A stretch of 64,000 nucleotides of DNA from Porodaedalea pini (lineage: Eukaryota > Basidiomycota > Agaricomycetes > Hymenochaetales > Hymenochaetaceae), in the NCBI GenBank assembly GCA_002794775.1, contig NBAY01000098.1, positions 52,226-116,225 of the forward strand, given 5' to 3'. The notes beneath the pieces were generated by a model. It was not told the DNA's origin. It saw nothing but the letters and a program-made list of their open reading frames with translations, and did no database searches. Made by a program: the position numbers and the translations under genes. This document shows positions 21,730-32,080 of this stretch, in pieces (the first letter of the stretch is position 1; each line of letters opens with the position of its first letter).

Positions 21730-24700
21730 CTATAATCTCCTGAGCCTCTTCGACGACGACGAAGTCATTTCCGATGAAGTCGCATCTGACGAGGCGGACT
21801 CCGATTCGTCGCCAGGCGCATCATCGTCTACCATCGACTTCCGCTTAGACCTCGTCGAGCAAGTGGACGAACAAACAGAAGGCGGCACAGTCGGTCCAGG
21901 AGAAAGTTCCCTAGGCCTCCTTGATAATGATGTGACCGAATCGCCGTCCAGAGAATCTTCATCGGCGAGCAACAACGGCTTCCGCTTAGTCCCAGTTGAG
22001 GAGGAAATGGAGGAACAGAAGGAAGAGGGAACAGACGGTCCAGGCGACAGTCTCTTGTGCCTCTTCGATGGTGACGAGACCGATTCGTCGTCTGAGACGT
22101 CCGTGTCACGAAACGCTGACGACTTCCGCTTATATCCGATGAAAGAGGTGGAGGAGGAAGTAGAAGTGGGCATCCTGGAAGCAGGCACGGGAGGAGGAGG
22201 CATGTGGTAGGAGCGGGGCAGAGCTGAGGCCTGTAAGGCGAATGATCCTGATACGGCCCTCTTCGACTTCGACCTGGTGGTCATACTCAAAGCCGGGTGA
22301 TCGAACAGAACACGACCCAATTCGCGGGAAGCACGAGACTTGGAACCGGATGATGCACTTCCCATACCTTCCGAGATATCGCTAAAGATCGATGACCCAG
22401 GGACGAGGTCGCTCCAGCCTTTACTTCTTGCTGCCATAGGTCGTTCCTCTTGGCGTGCCTTCGCTGCCTCTGCCTTCGCCGCTTTCGCCTCCTCCTTCTC
22501 CTTCTCCTCATCCGCTGCCTCCTTCATCTCCACCAATTCGCGTACTGCCTTGAATTGTTTGGCACCCATCTCCTTTCGAGTCAGCTTCGGACAGGGTTTG
22601 GAGGCTACTAAGCAACACGGTGGAATGGGAGGCTCCTTCAGACTATCGAGTGCCTTGTCGATCGTCCCGTAAATTGAGTCAAAAACGTCGCGATGGTCTC
22701 GCTCGGAGTTAGGAATGATGGATAGCAAGGTCCTATCGACTGGTTCCCGTTTCTTCCTCGCTTCGCTGCTTCGATCTCCTCGCGATAAAATTCGTCAAGC
22801 TCCTGTACATTTGAGTGTTGATTGACCATTATTAGGTGCAGCGCTGCGATGCACGGCCTGATGGGCTCAAAATACGGCGCAAACTGATGTAAAACGCGCA
22901 TACTGAAATCCCCTCGATTGTGCACAGTTGATGCCTTACACCGCCGGACGTCATCAAGTTTGGGATTGTCCATGCCGACCCTATTCCACTTTGCAACCTC
23001 CGATTTCGAGAAGTCAAATAAAACTTTTGAACGTTCGGTATTGTTTGGCCCCTCTTGAGAAGTGCATAGCCAACAAAGGGCATAGAAAACGGACTCGAGG
23101 TCATGGTAGTACGCGTGAGGAACCTTATTCTGGTCCTCAGCTTCAAGCATTTCTAGAGCCATAAAAGGGAGAGTGCCCTGCAGATATCAAATTAGCAACA
23201 CAAGATCTCCATAAAAAGGTGAATATCATACCGTTCGGGCTCCCTTGGCGACATCTTCCGAGATGTTATCCAGATCGAGAGCATAATCGAAGTCGATGAT
23301 ATAGCCTCGAATACGGGACGTTGGATCCTCGGGATCAGATCGCGCAAGGATAAGGTTCCGTAAACTAATATCGCGGTGCAACACCTTCCTGTCGATGAGG
23401 TCTTCGATGGCCGTAGCAGACAGAACGCGGAAATCATGACGTGAAACGAAGAGCAAAAACAGGAAGGCTTACTTTTCACAATGTCTTTGATCGCATTCAA
23501 AAGCTCCGCGAGATTGGCGAAATTCTCCAGCGGCTCTCCACACGGCTTCATGATGATACGTCGATGTGTCCGCGTCTCGATCAACCCAAAGCCGTGCCAC
23601 TTGCTATTCTTCAGCCATATGTTATCCTCTGCCAGTACATGACGATCGGTGCCCGTCGTGTCGTTCTTGCCTTCTATCTGGACTATCTCGTGGCCAACGA
23701 TCTTCACCACGCCCTCAACATCCTTCACCTTCTCCAGGATCTCATGCTCAAGTCTTTTCCGCGAATCATCCACCCACGCATCCTTGATCACCGCACCTTC
23801 TCCTTCGTGCACGGTCTTGAAACACCCCGTTCCTCGTCCACGAACCGACTTCTCAATGTAAAGTGGCTCCTCGCATTTGTAACGTACGCCGTTCAATAGG
23901 ATAGAATACCCGCCTTCCTTTAGCCTTTCAATCGTCGGATCGTATCCCAAACGAACCTTATCGACAAAGAGAAGCCCGCAGACGACGCGAACGAGCTTTT
24001 CAGGGTGTAGATTGATATCGAATGCCTCCGAACAAAGCACGCCGCTTCGGTCAAAGACGAAAAAGAACATAGTTGTGTACTGGAGAACGGCGCCTAGAAC
24101 AAATCGTCGGTTGTGTTGTGCGGCAAAGACCATACGAGCGCAATTAAGAAGCTCTCGGTATGCATCCCTCAATGCCTGAGTGGAACCAGTGAATTTGAGC
24201 TCGACCAATGCGCCGATGTCACGCCAAGCAGTGTCTTCCGAATAAAGCTTGTCCTTGTTGAGTATGACGCAATCAGGTTTCCGGATGCAATCGACGGGAG
24301 CATCTACGGGGGCGCGATCCTTGAAGCGAGCAGAGAATGCGCGTGATTCAGGTGTGGACCCGTCGATACCATAGTCCGTGCGAATGCAGTCTGCCATTTC
24401 ATTGACAAAATCGGCAAACTGCTCCTCGTCCGCCTTCCTTCGCTGAGGCTGCCCGTTAGCATCCATCTTCAAATTTGAACCTGCCGATGAGCTCGTCCCG
24501 TCCTGCTTCGCCTTATCCTTGCGCCATTTCTGCCAACAGCCTGTCTGAGCAACATATTTCCCTATCTTCGCTGGCCTAGACTTAAGCTTCGCCATGATTT
24601 CGGAAACCTTGATAGAGAATGTTTCTGCCAGGCTGGGTGAATCCGGATACTTGGCATTCCCCATGCCCCTTGAGATCGCCTCGTCGGTGAGCTTATCTTC

Positions 24701-24948
24701 AATGAGATTAGGCACGTCGATGAGCTTGCTGCTCTAAACTTCCCTAGCAAGCATTGCAGCCATTTTGCTGAGTGCCTGAATTTCTTTTGCCCCGGGTGTT
24801 ATGAGACTGTGTGAATTGACGGCGATGGGCGACGCGTGTTTCCTGGGATCACTAATGCGAGGACTGCAGAGACGTCAATAAACCGAAAAAAAATCAACAA
24901 TAGCAGAGTATACTTACTAGACCTTTCCAGGTGACCTGAAAAGACCAA
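21730..24948 (-). pseudogene. FunK1-type protein kinase, copy A (disrupted)
   Basis: This is a fungal-type (FunK1, Pkinase_fungal) Ser/Thr kinase relic; its first 43 coding bases lie beyond the Copia insertion at 30053-30095. Exons by comparison with B: end of exon 1 (24948-about 24917), exon 2 (24863-23473, 1391 bp as in B), exon 3 (23410-23232) and exon 4 (23177-21730). Kinase motifs remain readable: GRGTGCFKTV, AVIKDAW, HRDISLRN, IDFDYALD and a GTLPFMALEM substrate-binding segment. Lesions: Copia in exon 1; CAG-to-TAG stop at 24736-24734; the exon 3 acceptor reads CGG instead of CAG; and a frame break near 22760 in an Ala/Lys/Glu-rich linker. The Ser/Pro-rich, NLS-bearing tail matches B and C. 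All lesions make function unlikely. Confidence 0.88.
24944..24948. repeat. Copia target-site duplication (left)
   Basis: ACCAA here is repeated at 30048-30052. The pre-insertion site is preserved in copy D as a single ACCGATGATATTGG-type sequence (reverse strand), confirming a 5-bp duplication. Confidence 0.85.
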
Positions 24949-25163
24949 TCTTAGACGAGCAGAAAAGTGGGACAAAGCTATAGATTAGGGGCAAGAGTGC
25001 CCGTCCTTATATACAGTACAATTGAATAGTTTACTATAAGAAGTATAGTGAGCATATGGTGCATAGTCATATGAGCATATAGTCGGAGTTCTGGAAGTCG
25101 GTCATGTGACCAGTGACGGATATTTGCTCAGGCAAGTATCCGTCAGTTATTTATAGTTCAACA
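24949..25163 (-). repeat. Copia 3' LTR
   Basis: This is the 215-bp left LTR, which is 3' relative to the element's genes. On the minus strand it starts TGTTGAACTATAAATAAC and ends CTCGTCTAAGA. It carries a TATATAAG-type box (plus-strand CTTATATACAG). It is identical to the right LTR. Confidence 0.93.
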
Positions 25164-25172
25164 CTCCCCTTC
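25164..25172 (-). promoter_or_regulatory. polypurine tract
   Basis: The minus-strand GAAGGGGAG directly abuts the 3' LTR and overlaps the pol stop codon. This is the expected primer site for plus-strand DNA synthesis. Confidence 0.8.
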
Positions 25173-28100
25173 AAGCGCACGTTAGTTTAAGTTGTTCTAC
25201 AAAGCGCTTGAGTAAAGTTACAGATAGTGCTTTAGTAAGTAAGTCTGCTATGTTATGTTCAGTGGGAATGTATTTAACAGTAATAGTTCCTTTATCAATG
25301 TGATCTCTAAAGAAATCTTTTCGTATGTCAATATGTTTAGTTCTTTGAGAATATTTTCGCTCAGGATCAGTTGCCATAGTAATAATGGCTTGATTATCAG
25401 TAAAGATTGTAGTAGGTGTAAACGAAGCCTGCAGAACCTCATTCACAAGTCTTTTTAGCCAAATAGCCTCCTGAGTCGCATAAGCTAGTGCAATAAGTTC
25501 AGCTTCAGCTACGGCTAATGATACTAAAGTTTGTCTCTTGCTTGACCATGATGTTATTGAATTGCCAAGTTTAAAGAAGTATCCGGATATGGCTTTATGT
25601 CCTTCAGTTGTCATTCCATCAGAGTCAGTATATCCAGTAAGTTGAGTATTTTCAGTTCCGCCGAGTATGAGCCAATAGTCTTTAGTTGAGTGTAAGTATT
25701 GAAAACATTGTTTTGCGGCATCAAAATGTTTAATACCAGGGTTAGTTAAATATCTCGCGAGTATTCCACATGTATAGGCAATATCTGGCCTGGTACAGTC
25801 TGCTGCATATCGCAGTGCTCCAACCATGTTCATATAAGGTACCTTTTCCATGTAAGTAAGTTCTTCATCATCGGCTGGTGCGTCATCAGTTGATAATTGT
25901 CTCCCTGGCTCCATAGGAGAATTCTTTAGTTTAGCATTTTCTAAGTTATAACGTTTGATAATAGTTTCAATATAATTTTGTTGTTTTAATGCTATAGTTT
26001 TAGTTTGACGGTTACGTTTGATTTCAATTCCAAGTAACCAATGAATTTCATTTCCGTCAGTATAAGTAACTTCACTTCCAATTTGGGTTTTTAGTTCAGT
26101 TAATAGTTTAGTTGATTTTGCAGCTATTGTAATGTCATCGACATGTACAAATAATACAAGTATAGTTTTGTTATTTTCTGTTCTGAAAAAGACTGCGTTG
26201 TCATTATCTGATCTAGTTAGTCCTATTTTGGTTAAGATTGACATTAGTTTCTTGTACCAACGTCTTCCTGCTTGTTTTAATCCATATAGTGCTTTCTTTA
26301 ATTTTAGTATTTGTCCAGGTTTTAAGTCAGGTAATAGTTTATTATATCCTGGTGGTGGTTTGATATAAATTTCTTCACCATCTTCTAGTTCACCATACAA
26401 GTAGGCTGATTTGATATCTATTTGATGTATTTCATAGTCATTAGTTGCTGCCCAAGAAAGTATAGTTTGCACAGTACTGAGTCGTGCTACGGGTGCAAAT
26501 AGGTCATCTGAGTAAAAATCAATTCCTTCTTGTTGCGCATATCCTTGCACAACTAGTCTTGCTTTGTATTTGTCAATTCGGCCATCGGCTAACCGTTTAG
26601 TTTTGTAAACAAATCTAGTGCCAATGATATTTGCATTAGTAGGTGGGTAAACGTATTCCCAAGTTTGTCTTTCTTTTAATGTTTCAATTTCATCTTTCAT
26701 GGCTTTAGCCCATCTAAGTGCATCTGGTCGCTTAATTGCTTGTTGAAAAGTGATGGGGTCGCCAAGTTGTTCATTATTGAATTCATTGAATTCAGTTAAG
26801 TAAATAGCGAGATTAAGTTCTTCAGTATAGTCTAGTCCTCTAGAACGTTTAGTTGGTTTTCTTTGTCGCTCTGATCTTCTTGGTTCAGTAGGTTCAGTAG
26901 GATTGTTTTGGTTGTTTTCTAGTGGGGTATCAGTTTGCTCCCCTTCAATTCGAGAAGGTGCGACTTCGAGAAATTGGACATTTCTTTCAACAGTTATTTT
27001 CTGATCATGATAAATTCTATGTCCTTTACTTTCTTCATCCCAACATAGCCATCGGCCGTAGGATCCTTTAGGAGTTAGTTTATTAGTATTTTCTTCTCTG
27101 AAAATGACATGAGTGCCAAATTCATGTAAGTTATCAAAAATATAAGCTTTATTAAATCGCTTAAAGTATGGAGAGATAAAGTTAATTGCCGCTTTAGGTG
27201 TTCTATTATGTATAAAGGTTGAGTAGTTAACGGCTTCTCCCCAGAGCTTGTCCGGTAATTTATGTCCTAGTAAGTTTGATCTAACTTGATTTAGTATTGT
27301 TTGATGAGTTCGCTCAGCTACACCATTTTGTTGTGGAGTATCATGTACAGTTAGTTTTCGCATAGTTCCTTGACTGTCTAAAAAGAGCTGAAAGTCATTT
27401 GATAAGAAGACAGTATCATTGTCAGATTGAAGTATTTTGATTTTAATTCCATATTGAGTTGATAATAAAGTAGCCCATTTAATATAAGCAGTGTAACCAT
27501 CCGCTTTGGTTTTAAGTAAACTCATTTGGACCCATCTAGTACAGTCGTCGACTAAAGTTAACAAATATTTAAAGTTTCCAATAGCAGTTGTCGGCGCAGG
27601 TCCCCAAATATCCATATGAAAATGATCGCCAAAGTTTTTAGCTAATTCAGAAGTTCGAGTTTTAGGTATAACATTTCTTTTAATGTTTGCTTCGACACAA
27701 ATACGACATTGAGTTTCAGTTGAGTCAGTAATTTTGTAATGAATTGATTCAGGATGATTCTTAAGTAGCCATTTGAGGTAAGTATAACTTAAGTGTCCGA
27801 GTTTCTTATGAAGTTCAAACAAAGTAATTGATTTTACAGCGCTCATTTGATAATGTTTTAATATAGAGTACAGGTTATTTTTACATTGAATTTGACCGCA
27901 TATTTCACCGCTAGGTGCCTTTATTGTACACAAATTTCCTTTATAAATAAATTCATATCCTTCTGCGCAAAGTTTAGACTGGCTAAGTAGTGTCATGTGC
28001 ATTTCTTTAGCATAATAAACATCTTTAATAGTAATGGTGCTTACAGTATCACCATTCGGGATCTCAACAGTTAAAATCCCTATAGTTGAAGTAATAAAAG

Positions 28101-28566
28101 TTTGTGAGTTAGCGGTTATAACAGAGATTGGGTCAGTTTGTTTAACATTAGTAAGTCGATTGAAATAAGGAGTTAAGTGGAGAGTGGCGCCAGAATCAAT
28201 AATATCCATAGTATGATAGAGTTTATTAGCATAATTTTCTTTTAAGTAGATGGCTGTGGCGCTTACATGATTCGCCTCAAAGTTTTCAATAGCATCCATG
28301 TAGTGATCGTCGCGTAAAAAGTCGAAAAGTGCAGATTCGTTGTCGAACTGCATAGTAACGTCATCGGTTATTTCAGTTATCGTCGCAGTGAACGGTGGCG
28401 TCTGCGGGAAGTTGGGCATTTCGACGTTTGTCGCCTGGTGTGCTTGAGCGACTGCAGTGGAAGTGGAAGCGGTCGCAGGTACGTTTGCCGCGTTCGTCGT
28501 GCTCGCCTGATGCGAGTGGGCAGTGGTCGGAGGTTTCGCATGCTCCTGAATTCCTTTCTTCGCCAT
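25171..28566 (-). CDS. Copia Gag-Pol: protease, integrase, RT, RNase H
   Basis: An uninterrupted frame of 1131 residues is counted from an internal Met. Upstream, the same frame continues into the zinc knuckle, so the true product is a Gag-Pol polyprotein. Aspartic protease: DSGA at about 124. Integrase: HHCC finger (H-x-H near 253-258, CRIC near 287-290), then D319 (MDIWGP), D382 (SDND) and E418 (NGVAER). RVT_2 reverse transcriptase spans about 635-880, with FVHVDD at about 806. Ty1-type RNase H starts YTDSDG near 985, has EAELIAL, and ends DLLTKAL. All catalytic residues I can check are present. It ends at TGA 25173-25171, inside the polypurine tract. The AT-rich codon use differs from neighbouring host genes. 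Confidence 0.95.
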   Translation of the reverse strand: MAKKGIQEHAKPPTTAHSHQASTTNAANVPATASTSTAVAQAHQATNVEMPNFPQTPPFTATITEITDDVTMQFDNESALFDFLRDDHYMDAIENFEANHVSATAIYLKENYANKLYHTMDIIDSGATLHLTPYFNRLTNVKQTDPISVITANSQTFITSTIGILTVEIPNGDTVSTITIKDVYYAKEMHMTLLSQSKLCAEGYEFIYKGNLCTIKAPSGEICGQIQCKNNLYSILKHYQMSAVKSITLFELHKKLGHLSYTYLKWLLKNHPESIHYKITDSTETQCRICVEANIKRNVIPKTRTSELAKNFGDHFHMDIWGPAPTTAIGNFKYLLTLVDDCTRWVQMSLLKTKADGYTAYIKWATLLSTQYGIKIKILQSDNDTVFLSNDFQLFLDSQGTMRKLTVHDTPQQNGVAERTHQTILNQVRSNLLGHKLPDKLWGEAVNYSTFIHNRTPKAAINFISPYFKRFNKAYIFDNLHEFGTHVIFREENTNKLTPKGSYGRWLCWDEESKGHRIYHDQKITVERNVQFLEVAPSRIEGEQTDTPLENNQNNPTEPTEPRRSERQRKPTKRSRGLDYTEELNLAIYLTEFNEFNNEQLGDPITFQQAIKRPDALRWAKAMKDEIETLKERQTWEYVYPPTNANIIGTRFVYKTKRLADGRIDKYKARLVVQGYAQQEGIDFYSDDLFAPVARLSTVQTILSWAATNDYEIHQIDIKSAYLYGELEDGEEIYIKPPPGYNKLLPDLKPGQILKLKKALYGLKQAGRRWYKKLMSILTKIGLTRSDNDNAVFFRTENNKTILVLFVHVDDITIAAKSTKLLTELKTQIGSEVTYTDGNEIHWLLGIEIKRNRQTKTIALKQQNYIETIIKRYNLENAKLKNSPMEPGRQLSTDDAPADDEELTYMEKVPYMNMVGALRYAADCTRPDIAYTCGILARYLTNPGIKHFDAAKQCFQYLHSTKDYWLILGGTENTQLTGYTDSDGMTTEGHKAISGYFFKLGNSITSWSSKRQTLVSLAVAEAELIALAYATQEAIWLKRLVNEVLQASFTPTTIFTDNQAIITMATDPERKYSQRTKHIDIRKDFFRDHIDKGTITVKYIPTEHNIADLLTKALSVTLLKRFVEQLKLTCA

Positions 28567-29784
28567 GGCATTTTTAGTCTTCTGAGTCCACAGCTGAGGG
28601 CAGTTAGGTGATTGATGCCCGTAGTTATTGCAGTTATAGCATTTAACAAAGGGATTAGAGTTCCCTGAGTTCGAGTTTGAGTTATCGGAGTTATTTAAGT
28701 ATCCTCCGCGGCCGCGTCCTCGGCCTCTGTAAGTTCCAAATCGGCCATGGCCTCGGCCGCGACCTTGAGTGTGTCCGCCTCGCCCTCTAAAGTAGGGGTG
28801 AGTAGCCTCGCTTTGGTAAGGGTGCGCGGCGGCGATTGGGTTTCTTCGAGTATTCGCCGCGCTCCAGTTTGCAAAGGCTTGACAAGTTTCTTGGATAAGT
28901 CGGTTAGGAGTAAGTACGAGATCCTCGTGGTCGTCATTATTTTTTGTTATACTCGTTCACGGCGTTTATTTGGAGTTCGAGTTGAGTTATAACATATTTG
29001 TATTGCGGTGGTATCGCCGCGGTTATTGCTGCCAAGTAAGTTGAGTCGGCTGGTTGTTTTCCATGAGCGCAAAGTTCAGCGTGGCGTCGTTCGAGTTCGT
29101 CCAAAGTTTTATCGAGTTGAGACACATGGCCTCGGACGTTGAATAACGCTCCTTCATTTAACGCGTTGGTTACTGTAGTTTGGATGTCGTAATGCGCCTT
29201 TAGTTGTTTGAGTAGGACGTGTACTTGAGTTACGCCAAATAGTTTCCGAGTATTTTGTCGGGGATGTTTTTGATCACACCGGCATAGATGGCGTTCGCAA
29301 TAGTGTTTTCTTCTGGACTGGATGGTGATGCCTCCATAAGAGTTGGATGGCCAGTGGCATTGATAGCCTGGAAGATACGGAATATCCAGAGTTTCCAGTT
29401 CTTGACACCGTCGAGTGGTTCGATGCCGTCGAATAGTTTGATTATTTCACCCGCTTTAAGTGCTGACATTATTGGTGATTCGCGGCGGGGAATGCGCTGA
29501 GTGCGAGTAGGAGGCACTGTAGTAGGATCAGTTAGTTCGCCTTCTGATGATTCAGTAGGTGGAGTAACGCGCTCTGGTATTGGCGGTAGTGTTTCAAAGT
29601 CGCGCTCAAGTTGCGCTGGTGTGGCAGTAGATACGGGTGGAGTAGGAGTTTGAGTAGTACCGCTAGTAGTTGTGGCTAGTTGTTCAGCCTGTGTTTGTGC
29701 ATGAGTGCGAGGACGAGTGCCAGTAGTTGGTTTAGGAGTAGTTGGTAGTGGTGGTGTTGGTGAATGAGGAGGACGGTCTGACAT
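28567..29784 (-). pseudogene. Copia gag region with two frame breaks
   Basis: Gag forms the virus-like particle. The start Met at 29784 (MSDRPPHSP) opens a Pro/Thr-rich N-terminus. A Copia-type Gag core follows (LWIFRIFQAINATGHP, then KNIPDKILGNYLA) to a stop at 29230. Homology continues in another frame as VTQVHVLLKQLKAHYD to NAVNEYNKK, with a stop at a run of A near 28940. It then returns to the first frame with an Arg/Gly-rich stretch and a CCHC knuckle (CYNCNNYGHQSPNC, about 28635) that reads straight into Pol. The shifts are -1 near 29240 and +1 near 28945. Both could be mutations. The second lies at a homopolymer, so a sequencing error or recoding is possible. Confidence 0.75.
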
Positions 29785-29814
29785 GCAATAGTGATGAGTG
29801 CGATGAGTAGGAGG

Positions 29815-29832
29815 GAGCCAAGGCTCATAACC
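29815..29832 (-). promoter_or_regulatory. probable tRNA primer-binding site
   Basis: Directly after the 5' LTR the minus strand reads GGTTATGAGCCTTGG, in the position of a reverse-transcriptase primer site. Which tRNA it matches was not determined. Confidence 0.45.
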
Positions 29833-30047
29833 TCTTAGACGAGCAGAAAAGTGGGACAAAGCTATAGATTAGGGGCAAGAGTGCCCGTCCTTATATACAG
29901 TACAATTGAATAGTTTACTATAAGAAGTATAGTGAGCATATGGTGCATAGTCATATGAGCATATAGTCGGAGTTCTGGAAGTCGGTCATGTGACCAGTGA
30001 CGGATATTTGCTCAGGCAAGTATCCGTCAGTTATTTATAGTTCAACA
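29833..30047 (-). repeat. Copia 5' LTR
   Basis: This 215-bp LTR carries the element's promoter. It is identical to 24949-25163 by direct reading. It is flanked on the right by ACCAA (30048-30052). Confidence 0.93.
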
Positions 30048-30052
30048 ACCAA

Positions 30053-30095
30053 TGATATTGGTATCACTTTTGTGATGCTGTGTTCTGCCTGTCAT
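30053..30095 (-). pseudogene. FunK1 copy A, severed start of exon 1
   Basis: ATG at 30095-30093 opens MTGRTQHHKSDTNIIG, which is cut by the Copia element. Copy D has the same N-terminus uninterrupted (MTDRTQHHKSDTNIIGLF). The conserved TATA-like AATATAAAGG lies at 30205-30196, about 100 bp upstream. Confidence 0.85.
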
Positions 30096-30195
30096 GATGG
30101 GACACTGTCAACGTCGAGTCGTTAAGGTCGAGCAAGAGGCGCGGAACGGATGGTGATGAGTGTAGAAGGAAGAAAGACTAACCGTGGATTGCGAT

Positions 30196-30205
30196 CCTTT
30201 ATATT
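30196..30205 (-). promoter_or_regulatory. TATA-like box of FunK1 copy A
   Basis: AATATAAAGG on the minus strand lies about 100 bp before the ATG. It is conserved at the same distance in B (35470-35461), C (42847-42838) and D (61738-61747). Confidence 0.6.
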
Positions 30206-30789
30206 ACGCGAGACGGACCTGCTCAGGCCACGAAACGCAGACAAAAGAAGCGGCGAGTCAGGTGTAGGGTTGGTTGGGTTGATCGTGGCTTGGACGAGTT
30301 GGAGAGAAAGAGGAATCTAGCTCGCCTGGAAACGATTTCTGTATATGGCTTTCGTTTGTGATGCAGACACGATCACGCGCGTTTCGTGGCTCCTACTTTC
30401 CTAATCTATCGGATCAGACTTTCTCGAGAAAAATTTCCTTCATTTTTTGCTTCGGTTTCCTGTTCTGCTTTTGACAAAGGAACCCGATTTCTTTCATGGA
30501 AACTGATGTCGCGATTCAGAGACAGATTAAGTCTGGAAGTGTTTGATCCATGTTGTATATACAATTGCTTTTAGATAAAAACCTATTTTCACTGGCACAA
30601 CAACTTGAAAGCTCTTGTCTTACTCGTCCTCTTATGCCTTTCCTCCCTTCTGCGGCGCACAACATACACGCTTCACAAATGGTTGCTAGTCTTTCAACGT
30701 TACACTTTGTACATTTCTCAATCGAAATGTACGAACGCAATATTAATGCATCCGAGTAGCTAGGTATAAATACAGCTCCAAAAAAGACG

Positions 30790-31110
30790 TACAATCTTAG
30801 CCCCTATTTTGAGCTCTTTGATTTTGCTCTCCGTGGAGTACTATAGAAATTTTATGGCCAGTGAAGTGGAGGAACTCAATTGCCGGCATGAGCAACGTAG
30901 GGTAAACCTGTGAGAAGAAGACGAGGTCAATTTGACGCGAAGAAGCACACTGCGAGAGACTCGGAGTCCCATACTCAACTTTGAGCCTGATTGGTACGAC
31001 TGGAAGGTTACCATGTGCCGCAATTAGCGTAAACAATCTGCTCAGGCTGTGGAAGAACACGGCCAGTGGTCGCTACGATACACCTACCCATACTGCAGCA
31101 TGACGTCCGC
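30790..31110 (-). pseudogene. metacaspase relic, unit A
   Basis: Minus-strand pieces match the 3' half of the metacaspase at 44556-47205, with its intron positions. A VRPLA piece near 31065 precedes the FHSLSRLF stretch. A TTCCAG acceptor lies before the catalytic exon, which here reads SYQSGS instead of SCHSGS. After an intron-like gap, YSTESKIKEL follows near 30830. The nucleophile codon TGC has become TAC and the next His has become Gln, so the fragment could not encode an active protease. Sequence corresponding to about 44550-45270 of the complete gene is deleted. Confidence 0.7.
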
Positions 31111-31710
31111 CTCTCCCCGAAGAGGAGCAGCGTAAGGTCGTCGTACTGTATGTCGCAACCTGGAGCATGCAGGAATGCACTTTAGCTACTCTCAAGTTGT
31201 GCATTCTGCATCACAATGTTTTGACGAGGTTTAGAAATAGAACTCAGGACCTACGTTATTAAGGGATCAGAGGCGCCATTGCCGATTAAGTGAGGATGAG
31301 CGGAAGTAGCTACACGCGAGTCTGATTCATGTCGTCGTCGTCGCGGTTCGAGGAGGGGGTGTTCTTCGACGCATACAGCCGTGCCGCTCAACTCAGACCA
31401 GTAGCAGTCTCTTCGCTTGAGTCCAGTCATTCCTTCCTTTTCATGTGAACTTCACCGATGACATCTAGAACGGCAACGTCTTTACGTAGAGTTCTTTAAC
31501 CACCTGGCTACTCTCCAGGACTGCAGCGAGTCAGAAGTTATGTTCAGAGGTTATTGTATGAAGAGCGATAAAAAGGTCCACTTCAATCATCATAGAAACT
31601 CGGCGTAGGAGAGCAAAAGTCTGTGAATACCTGTAGTAGGTGTTCCCTAGAATGCTCTCGGGGCTCACGTGGCTTTGTCTCGCGTGGTTTAGCTTTTTAC
31701 ATCGAAGTTC
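31050..31710. repeat. tandem-unit spacer block, copy in unit A
   Basis: About 650-700 bp here are essentially identical to 36310-36960, with an offset of about 5260 bp, and diverged at 20600-21345. The block links the metacaspase relic of one unit to the 3' flank of the next FunK1 gene. I see no gene in it. Confidence 0.85.
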
Positions 31711-31740
31711 AGAATGCGCACGATGGTATGAGTGAAAAGA

Positions 31741-31764
31741 GCGTCTGCGAGTGAAAGCAGACGC
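31741..31764. repeat. conserved hairpin in FunK1 3' flank (copy B)
   Basis: GCGTCTGC and GCAGACGC flank GAGTGAAA. It is identical to the hairpins in units A and C and lies about 320 bp past the stop of copy B. Confidence 0.7.
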
Positions 31765-32080
31765 CAAAAACTCCTTTCTTTTATGAGAGCGCAAGAACGC
31801 AGGAATCTATCTAATGCGAGTACAAATGCAGCGAAAACAAAACAAAAAGCAACGAAAATAATGCAGCGGAAAACAAATGAGGCGAAGACAAACCTGAAAA
31901 TGCGAATGCGTACGTGTAATGCTACAATAATGCGATGTAAATATATAATCCAGAGACAGTAGAACAGAAACTGAAATGAAATGAACGAATGAAAAAAAAA
32001 ATGACGGAAACGCGGAAGGTGCGAAACGAAGTGAACACAAGAACGACGCCGGAGGATGAAGGGAAAGAAGCTAGCAATTC

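Larger units (their letters stand above)
24949..30047 (-). mobile_element. Ty1/Copia LTR retrotransposon (5.1 kb), recent insertion
   Basis: The element has two 215-bp LTRs that I find identical base for base, 5-bp ACCAA duplications, a purine tract next to the 3' LTR, a Gag with a CCHC knuckle, and a Pol in Copia order (protease, integrase, reverse transcriptase, RNase H). It is inserted in coding exon 1 of FunK1 copy A. Identical LTRs imply very recent insertion. Pol is fully open, but Gag needs two frame changes, so this copy may depend on others for capsid protein. Confidence 0.96.

Noticed and set aside
21695..22210. 171-residue acidic plus-strand frame, with counterparts at 31989-32564 (191 residues) and 39399-39830 (143 residues)
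   Set aside because: These lie antisense to the repeated Ser/Pro tail exon of FunK1 copies A, B and C. They are conserved only because the kinase exon is. Two are interrupted at different places and none has a recognisable domain.
28935..28950. Programmed -1 frameshift at the A-rich run in gag
   Set aside because: A -1 slip would enter the wrong frame; homology requires +1 here. Mutation or homopolymer error is simpler.
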